Below the pieces are notes generated by a model, which was not told the DNA's origin, made no database searches, and saw only the letters and a program-made list of their open reading frames with translations. A program made the position numbers and the translations under genes. 5,417 nt of DNA from Planctomycetaceae bacterium. Lineage in GTDB: Bacteria > Planctomycetota > Planctomycetia > Pirellulales > Pirellulaceae. Position 1 is the stretch's first letter, and each line of letters opens with the position of its first letter. Where the stretch lies: positions 12,418-17,834 of the forward strand of contig DMPQ01000447.1 in assembly GCA_003455945.1 (NCBI GenBank), in the 5' to 3' direction. Below are positions 1 through 5,417 of the stretch, one piece after another.

Positions 1-1731
1 CGGCGAGCCGATCTGGCGACACCGGATCTTGCGACTCGAACCGACCTGGAACACTTCATTCGGGGCAGCGTCCTGTCGGAGACGGACGGCATCGAAGCGA
101 GCGTGGCGATCGTCGCCCTCGAGGGGTTGGCGTTCTATCTGAACGGCAAGTCGGACGGCAATGCGGTCGGCGATGCCGGAACGCAGATCATGCTCGGCAT
201 GCTTCCGGCGACGCTTCATCCGCGAGTCGAATCGAGTCTGGTGATCGGTCTCGGCACCGGCGAGACGGCCGGGTGGCTCGCGGCGATTCCGACGGTTCGC
301 CGAGTCGACGTCGTCGAACTCGAGCCGGCCGTGATCGAGATGGCCGAGCGTTGTGCGAGCGTCAATCGCGACGTGCTGAAGGCGGAGAACGTCCGACTGA
401 TCTTCGACGATGCGCGCGAGGTGCTGCTGACGACCGACGCGACCTACGACCTGATCGCCTCGGAACCGTCGAATCCGTATCGCGTCGGCGTGGCGAACCT
501 GTTCACGCGCGAGTTCTACCGCGCCTCGCGAGCCCGATTGCGCCCCGGGGGCCTCTTCGTCCAGTGGCTCCAGGGGTACGAAGTCGATCTGCAGACCACT
601 GCCGACGTGCTCGCGACGCTGCAGGAGGTCTTTCCGCACGTCGAAATCTGGCAGTCCAAGGCCGAGGACCTGCTGCTTGTCGGGTCGGATTCGCCGATTC
701 CGCATGATGCCGATCGGGTCCGCGAACGCCTCGGCAGCGAACCGTTCGGCGATGCGCTTCGCATCGCCTGGCGCGCCGCGGATGCCGAAGCGTTCTTCGC
801 TCGGTATGTCGTCGGACCATCCGGAACGAACCCCGTCGACGTCGGCATCGTCGGCCGGATCAACAGCGACGATCTCAACCGGATCGAATACGGCTTCGCG
901 CGAACGCTGGGGCGCGGCGGCTCGGGCCCGATCGACGAGATCCGCCGCGGCTCGGCGGCGGGGGACGGGGCTCCTCGAGTCGCGAGCGGCTCGCTCGATG
1001 CTCGGCGACTGGCCGGTCATCGCCAACTGGTCGGATCGAATCAGGCGGGGCGCGCGATCCTTCCCGAGCATCCGACCGACGAGCAGCAGCGGCGGCACCG
1101 CTTCCTGACGAGCTACTGGAATGCCGCGACCGATCGGATGATCGCCGATTACGAAGCGGCTCCGCATCCGGTGCTTTTTCCCGACGAGACGGCGATCCTG
1201 GCGCTCGGATATGCCGACCTGGGTCGAGAAGAAGCGATGATCCACCTCGCATCGCTCGCGAAGTTTCAGCCCTCCGATGCCGCGGCGATCGAAGCGTATC
1301 TGCGACTGAGACAGGGGAAGGGGGATGAAGCGGCCGATCGACTGATCGACCTGTTCGAACTGCTGCGCGACGAGCCGTGGGGATTCACTCACGCGACCGA
1401 ACTGATCTTCACGACCCTTTCGAGCGTCTGTCGCGAACGACCGAGTCGGATCGCGGAACTACGGGAGGCGCTTCGGGAGCCGTTCGCGGTCCGGGCGCTC
1501 GACACTCAGCGACGCGAGGCGTTGTGGCGTTTGTCGGCGCTGCTCGGACCGGAGGCGATGCTGGAGATCCTGCCGGAGTTCGAACCGCATGTGCCGTGGG
1601 ACGAGACCTTCCTGACCGCTCGTTGGGACGCCTATCGGGCGAGCGCCGACGCGGATGCGGCCGTTCGAGCCGGCCGTGATCTCGAGCGGTTCCTGGAGGA
1701 GCGGGAGGCGTCGTCGGAACGACGTCGCTGA
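1..1731 (+). CDS. Spermidine synthase-like protein with long C-terminal helical region (5' partial)
   Basis: The frame is open from base 1, so the true start lies upstream. The GTG at 103 is only an internal possible start, because the conserved strand before it (TDGIEASVAI) already belongs to the domain. In this family the missing N-terminal part is often a multi-helix membrane region. Visible motifs: NGK and GDAGTQ near 142-192, the nucleotide-binding glycine loop GLGTGE (247-264), the acidic end of strand 2 VELEP (313-327), FDDAR (403-417) and a loop EPSNP (463-477), then GVANLFTREFY and PGGLFVQWLQ. INSDDLNRIEYGFARTLG (859-912) closes the conserved part. The last 272 residues are helix-rich; 1186-1365 looks TPR-like. 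Canonical enzymes carry DSSDP with two catalytic Asp; here these positions are Glu and Asn. The fold is clear, but spermidine synthesis is doubtful and the substrate is unknown. It ends at TGA 1729-1731. Confidence 0.88.
   Translation, partial: RRADLATPDLATRTDLEHFIRGSVLSETDGIEASVAIVALEGLAFYLNGKSDGNAVGDAGTQIMLGMLPATLHPRVESSLVIGLGTGETAGWLAAIPTVRRVDVVELEPAVIEMAERCASVNRDVLKAENVRLIFDDAREVLLTTDATYDLIASEPSNPYRVGVANLFTREFYRASRARLRPGGLFVQWLQGYEVDLQTTADVLATLQEVFPHVEIWQSKAEDLLLVGSDSPIPHDADRVRERLGSEPFGDALRIAWRAADAEAFFARYVVGPSGTNPVDVGIVGRINSDDLNRIEYGFARTLGRGGSGPIDEIRRGSAAGDGAPRVASGSLDARRLAGHRQLVGSNQAGRAILPEHPTDEQQRRHRFLTSYWNAATDRMIADYEAAPHPVLFPDETAILALGYADLGREEAMIHLASLAKFQPSDAAAIEAYLRLRQGKGDEAADRLIDLFELLRDEPWGFTHATELIFTTLSSVCRERPSRIAELREALREPFAVRALDTQRREALWRLSALLGPEAMLEILPEFEPHVPWDETFLTARWDAYRASADADAAVRAGRDLERFLEEREASSERRR
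1707..1726 (+). terminator. Hairpin at the 3' end of the synthase-like gene (weak terminator candidate)
   Basis: CGTCGT (1709-1714) pairs perfectly with ACGACG (1719-1724) across a CGGA tetraloop. A G-U and a G-C pair extend the stem to 8 pairs. It lies just before the stop codon at 1729 and has no T-run after it, so it is not a classical intrinsic terminator. It could help stop or stabilise the transcript, or be a chance product of GTC/GAC-rich sequence. Confidence 0.22.
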
Positions 1732-1789
1732 TCGTCGATGCGAGGCGAGCGGTCCCGAGCGACCGAGCGTCCGGTTCGTGCCGTCGATC

Positions 1790-1805
1790 CTTGCGGGATC
1801 GCAAG
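1790..1805. terminator. Short perfect hairpin downstream of the synthase-like gene
   Basis: CTTGCG (1790-1795) and CGCAAG (1800-1805) form a perfect 6-pair stem around a GGAT loop, 58 bases after the stop codon. No T-run follows on the plus strand, so terminator activity is uncertain. It is one of the few stem-loops in the left half of the spacer. Confidence 0.2.
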
Positions 1806-2049
1806 CTCGACGCGGCCGTTCTCGAAGACCGACTGCGTCAGCGTTCGGACGGCACGTTCTCGAGCGCCGTCGCGCGAGTCCGCCCGGCGTTCTGCGTGGC
1901 AGCGTCGCGAGAATCGATGGGACGATCGAAGTTCGTCGATCTCTGCCCGGACTTCGGTCGGCGGAAGTTGCGCGAACCCGCTTCCTTGCTTCTGCGCAGG
2001 ATTCGCGTTTGGCCTGGAAATCGAGGTGGTTCGGCGTCGATCGGCAACC

Positions 2050-2079
2050 TTGACCGCGGACCGACAGACGAACTACGAT
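2050..2079 (+). promoter_or_regulatory. Sigma70-like promoter for the small gene, probably leaderless
   Basis: TTGACC (2050-2055) matches five of six bases of the -35 consensus. TACGAT (2074-2079) keeps the key T, A and final T of the -10 box. The spacer is 18 bases. Counting seven bases on from the -10 box puts the transcription start at 2086, the A of the ATG of the 101-residue gene. It is the best promoter-like pair I see in the 832-base spacer, so it may also feed the efflux operon through a long leader. Confidence 0.5.
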
Positions 2080-2085
2080 TCGGCA

Positions 2086-2391
2086 ATGGTCGATCAGAAC
2101 ACAATTCGAGCGGCAAGACTGATCCTGGCGATCGTCGGGCTGTCGATGCTTGCGCTTCGGGCGAGTCTGCCCGAGTCGACTCGCTTCGTGTCGTCGACCG
2201 ATCATCTTTGCGAAGCGGTCGAGGGGAGCGAGGCGCCCGATGCCTTCGGCACTCCTCCGACGCTCGTCGATGCGCCGCTCGACGAGCGACAGGACCGAGG
2301 TGAGCTGATTCCGGTAGCGGATCGGATCGCCTCAACGTCCGGCGAGCTTCGCTCGACCTCGGTTCGCGGGCCTCCGCAACCTTCTGCCTGA
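2086..2391 (+). CDS. Small hypothetical protein with one N-terminal membrane segment or signal peptide
   Basis: I do not recognise this 101-residue protein. Its N terminus has the shape of a signal peptide or signal anchor: positive residues at R8 and R11, then the hydrophobic run LILAIVGLSMLAL (residues 12-24), then a polar tail of about 75 residues, Pro-, Ser- and Asp-rich, with a single Cys (C42). About 69% of its codons end in G or C, compatible with a real gene here, though shadows can also show this. There is no Shine-Dalgarno sequence before ATG 2086, which fits the leaderless start predicted from the promoter at 2050-2079. Longer in-frame starts (ATG 1738) would add a low-complexity Arg/Ser-rich stretch and are not favoured. 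It stops 172 bases before the efflux adaptor on the same strand, so it could be an exported accessory protein, an upstream leader ORF, or spurious. Confidence 0.45.
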   Translation: MVDQNTIRAARLILAIVGLSMLALRASLPESTRFVSSTDHLCEAVEGSEAPDAFGTPPTLVDAPLDERQDRGELIPVADRIASTSGELRSTSVRGPPQPSA

Positions 2392-2563
2392 TGCCGTCTC
2401 GTGCTCGGTCGAGGAGTCGCCGCTGCGGTCGCTCCCGTGCCGACGAGTCGCTCGTCTCGCCTTTCCTGTTTCCCTTCTCCGTTTCGCTCTGCGCGAACTC
2501 CGGCTACCGGCCGCTCGATCGAGCTGCGCGGCACCGGTCTTCGGCACGAGCTCGAGAGTCCTC
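2392..2563 (+). promoter_or_regulatory. Leader region of the efflux operon: pyrimidine tract, palindrome and weak RBS
   Basis: No gene is supported here. Bases 2451-2490 are 35 of 40 pyrimidines with no A, resembling a Rho-loading or unstructured leader segment. GCTCGATCGAGC (2513-2524) is a perfect 12-base palindrome, extending to 2510-2527 with one mismatched pair, and could be an operator. GAGAG (2554-2558) lies five bases before the adaptor ATG and is the likely ribosome-binding site. TCGAGCT (2519-2525) can pair with AGCTCGA (2549-2555), which overlaps it. I see no clear -35/-10 pair inside this stretch. Confidence 0.35.
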
Positions 2564-3844
2564 ATGAATATCGAACGGCCTGAGACCTATCGTGCGTCGG
2601 ATGACGGGGCAAATCGCGCCACCGCCCAGGGACCGACGCCGAGCTGCGTCGCGTTCCTGTTGCTGTCCCTCATCTTCTCCCTGGTTTCGATCGGATGCGA
2701 ATCGAGCGCCGAGTCGCGTTCCGAGGCGCCCGAGTCATCGGCCTCCGATGTCGAATCCCCTTCGGGGCATGACGAGCCCGAGGGGCACGTCGACGTGTCG
2801 GAAGAGGCGGGGGACCACGACGCGGAACACCATGCCCACAAGATCACGGTGACCGAAGTCACTCGCCGCGACGTGATCGAGACGCGGCGATTCGTCTGTC
2901 GGATCCGCTCTTGCCGTCACATCGAAGTCCGAGCGCTCGAAGGGGGTTATCTCGAAGAGATCTGCGTCCGCGAGGGGGAGGAAGTGAAGCAAGGGGAGCT
3001 GCTGTTCCGGATCCTTCCGACCTTGTATCAGGCGCGTCTGAATGCCGAGATCGCCGAGGCGGAGCGGTTGAGGATCGAGCTGACGAACGCCCAGTCGCTG
3101 CTCGAGAAGAAGGTCCTCTCTGAGCAGGCCGTCGCGCTCAAGCAGGCCGAACTCGCCAAGGCTCAGGCGCAAGTCGAACTCGCCAAGGCGGAACTGGGCT
3201 TCGCTCAGGTCGTCGCGCCGTTCGACGGGATCGTCGATCGTCAGATGACGCAACTCGGCAGCCTGATCGAAGAGGGAGACGTGCTGACGACCCTCTCGGA
3301 CAACAGCGTGATGTGGGTCTACTTCAACGTTCCCGAGGCGCAGTACCTGGAATACATGGCCGAGCTGAAGCGCCAGTCGGATGATGAGGGAGAGCTCACG
3401 ATCGAACTGAAGCTCGCGAACGGCGAGCTCTTTCCGCAACCCGGCGAGATCGGAGCGATCGAAGCGGACTTCGACAATCGGACGGGGAACATCGCCTTTC
3501 GAGCCGACTTCCCGAACCCCGATCGTCTGCTGCGCAATGGCCAGACCGGAACGATCCTGATGCACGAGCCGATGCGTGACGTGATCGTCATTCCGCAACG
3601 CGCAACGTTCGAGGTGCTGGCGAAGCAGTACGTCTACGTCGTCGACGAACAGGGAGTCGTCCGTCAGCGCGACATCACGGTGCGGTCCGAACAGGACGAC
3701 ATCTACGTGATCGAGGAAGGGCTGGAAGAGGGAGAGCGGATCGTGCTGGAGGGGATCCGGCAGGTCCGCGACGGCGATCGGATCGCGTTCGAATTCGTCG
3801 AACCCGAGACGGTCTTCGAGCAACTCAAGTTCCACGCCGAATGA
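2564..3844 (+). CDS. RND efflux periplasmic adaptor (membrane fusion) lipoprotein
   Basis: This 426-residue protein has the length and order of an AcrA/MexE-type adaptor, which joins the inner-membrane RND pump to an outer-membrane channel. Residues 29-43 are hydrophobic and end in VSIGC, a slightly relaxed lipobox, so C45 is probably lipid-anchored. The 27-residue stretch before the hydrophobic run is unusually long. Residues 46-93 are an acidic, His-rich linker. The first half-lipoyl motif lies at about 122-150 (GGYLEEICVREGEEVKQGE), the helical hairpin at 153-211 and the second half-lipoyl at 213-246 (APFDGIVDRQMTQLGSLIEEGD). A beta-barrel (247-335, with LSDNSVMWVYFNVPEA and NGQTG) and a membrane-proximal domain (336-426, IVIPQRATFEVL) follow. 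A 15-base direct repeat (3148-3162 and 3175-3189, nine codons apart) encodes the ELAKA repeat of the hairpin. GAGAG at 2554-2558 supports this start. The permease gene follows after 13 bases. The family is certain; the transported substrate is not. Confidence 0.95.
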   Translation: MNIERPETYRASDDGANRATAQGPTPSCVAFLLLSLIFSLVSIGCESSAESRSEAPESSASDVESPSGHDEPEGHVDVSEEAGDHDAEHHAHKITVTEVTRRDVIETRRFVCRIRSCRHIEVRALEGGYLEEICVREGEEVKQGELLFRILPTLYQARLNAEIAEAERLRIELTNAQSLLEKKVLSEQAVALKQAELAKAQAQVELAKAELGFAQVVAPFDGIVDRQMTQLGSLIEEGDVLTTLSDNSVMWVYFNVPEAQYLEYMAELKRQSDDEGELTIELKLANGELFPQPGEIGAIEADFDNRTGNIAFRADFPNPDRLLRNGQTGTILMHEPMRDVIVIPQRATFEVLAKQYVYVVDEQGVVRQRDITVRSEQDDIYVIEEGLEEGERIVLEGIRQVRDGDRIAFEFVEPETVFEQLKFHAE

Positions 3845-3857
3845 GAGGGCCCTCCTC
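3843..3857 (+). promoter_or_regulatory. Ribosome-binding site of the RND permease gene
   Basis: AGAGGG within 3843-3849 is a purine-rich Shine-Dalgarno candidate eight bases before ATG 3858, and it starts inside the adaptor's stop codon. This supports ATG 3858 as the start and suggests coupled translation of the two pump genes. GAGGGCCCTC (3845-3854) is a 10-base palindrome over the same site. Confidence 0.6.
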
Positions 3858-5417
3858 ATGTTCGCTCGCTTCCTGCATCGCCCGGCGCTGGCGATCGTCA
3901 TCTCGCTGCTCATCCTGTTCATGGGCGGCCTGTCGATCGTCACCTTGCCGATTTCGCAGTTCCCCTCGGTCGCTCCGCCGAGCGTCCAGGTCTCGGTCTC
4001 GTATCCCGGAGCCAGCGCAAAGATCCTCGTCGACTCGACGATGACGATCCTCGAACAGTCGATCAACGGCGTCCCCGAGATGCGCTACATGGTCGGCAGC
4101 GCCACCAGTGCGGGCGAAGGGACGATCCAGATCGTCTTCGAACCCGGAACCGATCCGAACGTAGCGGTGATGAACGTCAACAATCGGGTCAACATCGTCA
4201 TGAATCAGCTCCCCGAGATCGTCCAGCGCGAGGGGGTCATCGTCATGCAGAACATGACGAGCATGCTGATGTACCTGAACGTCTACAGTACCGACCCGAA
4301 CGTCGATCAGAACTTCCTCTACAACTACGCCACCGTCGACGTCCTCAACGAGATCCGCCGCATTCCCGGCGTCGGCCGAGCGACGATCCTGGGCAATCGC
4401 GCCTACGCGATGCGAGTCGAACTCGATCTCGAACGGATGCGTGCCTACGACATCTCGTCCGACGACGTGATGAAGGCGCTCGCCGATCAGAGCATGATCG
4501 GCTCGCCCGGACGACTCGGACAGGCGACCGGCCAGACCTCGCAGACCCGCGAGTACGTGCTGACCTGGATCGGACGGTACGACCGACCCGAGCAGTACGG
4601 CGAGATCATCCTGCGAGCCGAACCGGACGGCGAGATCCTGCGGCTGAAGGACGTCGCCCAAGTCGGTCTCGGTTCGTCGTTCTACGATCTCTACTCCGAC
4701 ATCGACGGACTGCCGTCGGCCGCGATCGTCCTCAAGCAGACTCCCGGCTCCAACGCCGCGGAAGTGATCGAGGCGGTGAAGGAGAAGGTCGAGGAGATCA
4801 AGAAGCGGCAGTTCCCTCCCGGCATGGACTACGCCGTCACGTACGACGTGTCCCACTTCCTCGACGCCTCGATCGAGAAGGTGCTCCACACGCTCTTCGA
4901 GGCGTTCGTGCTCGTGTCGCTGGTCGTCTTCCTGTTTCTCGGCGACGTCCGAAGCACGCTCATTCCGACGCTCGCCGTCCCGGTCTCGCTCATCGGCACG
5001 TTCTTCTTCATGCGGATGTTCGGGATGTCGATCAACCTGATCACCCTGTTCGCGCTCGTGCTGGCGATCGGCGTCGTCGTCGACGACGCGATCGTGGTGG
5101 TCGAGGCGGTCCACGAGAAGATGCACGCCAAGCATCTCGGTCCCTACGAAGCGACCAAGGAGGTGGTGCATGAGATCAGCGGAGCGATCATCGCCATCAC
5201 GCTGGTCATGACCGCGGTCTTCATTCCGGTCACCTTCCTGGAAGGTCCGGTCGGCGTCTTCTATCGCCAGTTCGCGCTGACGATGGCGATGTCGATTGTC
5301 CTGTCGGGAGTCGTCGCGCTGACGCTGACTCCGGTGCTCTGCGCCATGATCCTCAAGCCGCATACGCGCAAGGCGAGTGAACGCGGGCTGATCGCCGCGA
5401 TCAATCGACTGCTGAGA
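3858..5417 (+). CDS. RND efflux permease, HAE-1 (AcrB/MexF) type (3' partial)
   Basis: The frame is open from ATG 3858 to the window edge, giving 520 residues, about half of the roughly 1,050 usual for the family. It is the proton-driven inner-membrane pump of a tripartite efflux system, working as a trimer and partnering the adaptor encoded 13 bases upstream. TM1 is at about 11-30, followed by ISQFPSVAPPSVQVSVSYPGA, the first periplasmic porter strand, then the first large periplasmic loop (to about 343, with IPGVGRATILGNRAYAMRV). TM2 to TM6 lie at about 344-361, 368-388, 392-413, 442-462 and 475-497. TM4 carries the proton-relay Asp pair D409-D410 in VVVDDAIVVVEAVH (5082-5087), the mark of drug/amphiphile pumps; metal pumps of the CusA type have a single Asp there. 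The pair in TM10 that completes the relay (Lys/Arg in AcrB) is outside the window. The substrate cannot be read from this half. Confidence 0.96.
   Translation, partial: MFARFLHRPALAIVISLLILFMGGLSIVTLPISQFPSVAPPSVQVSVSYPGASAKILVDSTMTILEQSINGVPEMRYMVGSATSAGEGTIQIVFEPGTDPNVAVMNVNNRVNIVMNQLPEIVQREGVIVMQNMTSMLMYLNVYSTDPNVDQNFLYNYATVDVLNEIRRIPGVGRATILGNRAYAMRVELDLERMRAYDISSDDVMKALADQSMIGSPGRLGQATGQTSQTREYVLTWIGRYDRPEQYGEIILRAEPDGEILRLKDVAQVGLGSSFYDLYSDIDGLPSAAIVLKQTPGSNAAEVIEAVKEKVEEIKKRQFPPGMDYAVTYDVSHFLDASIEKVLHTLFEAFVLVSLVVFLFLGDVRSTLIPTLAVPVSLIGTFFFMRMFGMSINLITLFALVLAIGVVVDDAIVVVEAVHEKMHAKHLGPYEATKEVVHEISGAIIAITLVMTAVFIPVTFLEGPVGVFYRQFALTMAMSIVLSGVVALTLTPVLCAMILKPHTRKASERGLIAAINRLLR

Larger units (their letters stand above)
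1732..2085. other. Intergenic region with no convincing gene
   Basis: This 354-base stretch has open frames on both strands, but their translations are Arg/Ser-rich, without hydrophobic patterning or recognisable motifs, as expected of shadow frames in GC-rich DNA. The frame of the synthase-like gene stays open beyond its TGA through to 2389, but the part before 2086 has the same low-complexity character. The stretch contains the hairpin at 1790-1805 and, at its right edge, the promoter-like pair at 2050-2079. Confidence 0.6.

Noticed and set aside
900..1060. Possible frameshift in the synthase-like gene after the EYGFARTLGRGG block
   Set aside because: The Gly/Arg-rich stretch looks abrupt, but the same frame continues into helical sequence with consistent codon use, and the other frames offer no better continuation.
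103..1731. GTG 103 as the true start of the synthase-like gene
   Set aside because: The frame is open upstream to base 1, and TDGIEASVAI, which normally begins the conserved strand of the domain, spans position 103, so the gene must start outside the window.
1459..2205. A 248-codon minus-strand frame across the end of the synthase-like gene and the spacer
   Set aside because: It is Arg-rich with no recognisable motif, covers conserved coding sequence of the opposite strand, and is typical of shadow frames in this composition.
1738..2391. A 217-codon plus-strand frame in line with the synthase-like gene after its TGA
   Set aside because: Only the part from ATG 2086 looks protein-like. The first 116 residues are low-complexity Arg/Ser-rich sequence, so stop-codon read-through or a longer gene is not supported.
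2735..4066. A 443-codon minus-strand frame over the adaptor gene
   Set aside because: It is a mirror of the adaptor's codon pattern, runs on into the permease gene, and shows no domain of its own.
5075..5088. Perfect 14-base palindrome CGTCGTCGACGACG
   Set aside because: It is exactly the coding sequence for the conserved Val-Val-Asp-Asp of the proton-relay motif (GTC GTC GAC GAC), so protein sequence and codon choice explain it without a regulatory role.
3825..5363. A 512-codon minus-strand frame over the permease gene
   Set aside because: Its translation is Asp/Arg/His-rich and lacks hydrophobic segments or motifs, while the plus strand encodes an unmistakable RND permease. The frame is open because GTC, ATC and GAC codons read as GAC, GAT and GTC on the other strand.
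1..5417. CRISPR arrays, tRNA or rRNA genes, insertion sequences, toxin-antitoxin or defence genes
   Set aside because: Reading both strands, I saw no regularly spaced repeats, cloverleaf-like elements, transposase motifs or terminal inverted repeats.

Overview
The window is GC-rich DNA with a strong preference for codons ending in G or C. It looks like a free-living Gram-negative-type bacterium. The fused spermidine synthase-like protein and the style of the efflux adaptor and permease (lipoprotein adaptor with a 'RHIEVRALEGGYLEEI'-type barrel entry, permease with a VVVDDAIVVVEAVH motif) most resemble Planctomycetota or neighbouring phyla. That assignment is inferred from recalled family patterns, not from a search.

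Layout, all genes on the plus strand. Bases 1-1731 hold the 3' part of a large gene whose start lies upstream. It encodes a spermidine synthase-fold (Rossmann methyltransferase-like) domain followed by a long helical, partly TPR-like C-terminal region. Its active-site loop reads EPSNP where true spermidine synthases have DSSDP, so it is probably not a standard aminopropyltransferase. Bases 1732-2563 form an 832-base spacer with one credible small gene at 2086-2391. This encodes a 101-residue protein with one N-terminal hydrophobic segment. A good sigma70-like promoter (TTGACC, 18 bases, TACGAT) sits so close that the predicted transcription start is the A of the ATG, which suggests a leaderless mRNA. 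The rest of the spacer holds hairpins, a pyrimidine-rich tract and a 12-base palindrome, with no other convincing gene.

Bases 2564-3844 encode a complete periplasmic adaptor (membrane fusion) lipoprotein. After a 13-base gap, the first 520 codons of an RND permease of the HAE-1 (AcrB/MexF) type run off the window at 5417. The two form an operon for a tripartite drug or amphiphile efflux pump: the permease uses the proton gradient in the inner membrane, the adaptor bridges the periplasm, and an outer-membrane TolC-like channel is needed but not visible here. The permease frame stays open to the window edge. The long minus-strand frames over the same bases are shadows.

Nothing links the spermidine synthase-like gene to the pump except adjacency. 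The most unusual points are the leaderless small membrane-protein gene just before the pump, the altered catalytic loop of the synthase-like protein, the palindrome/hairpin over the adaptor's ribosome-binding region, and a His/acid-rich linker in the adaptor.
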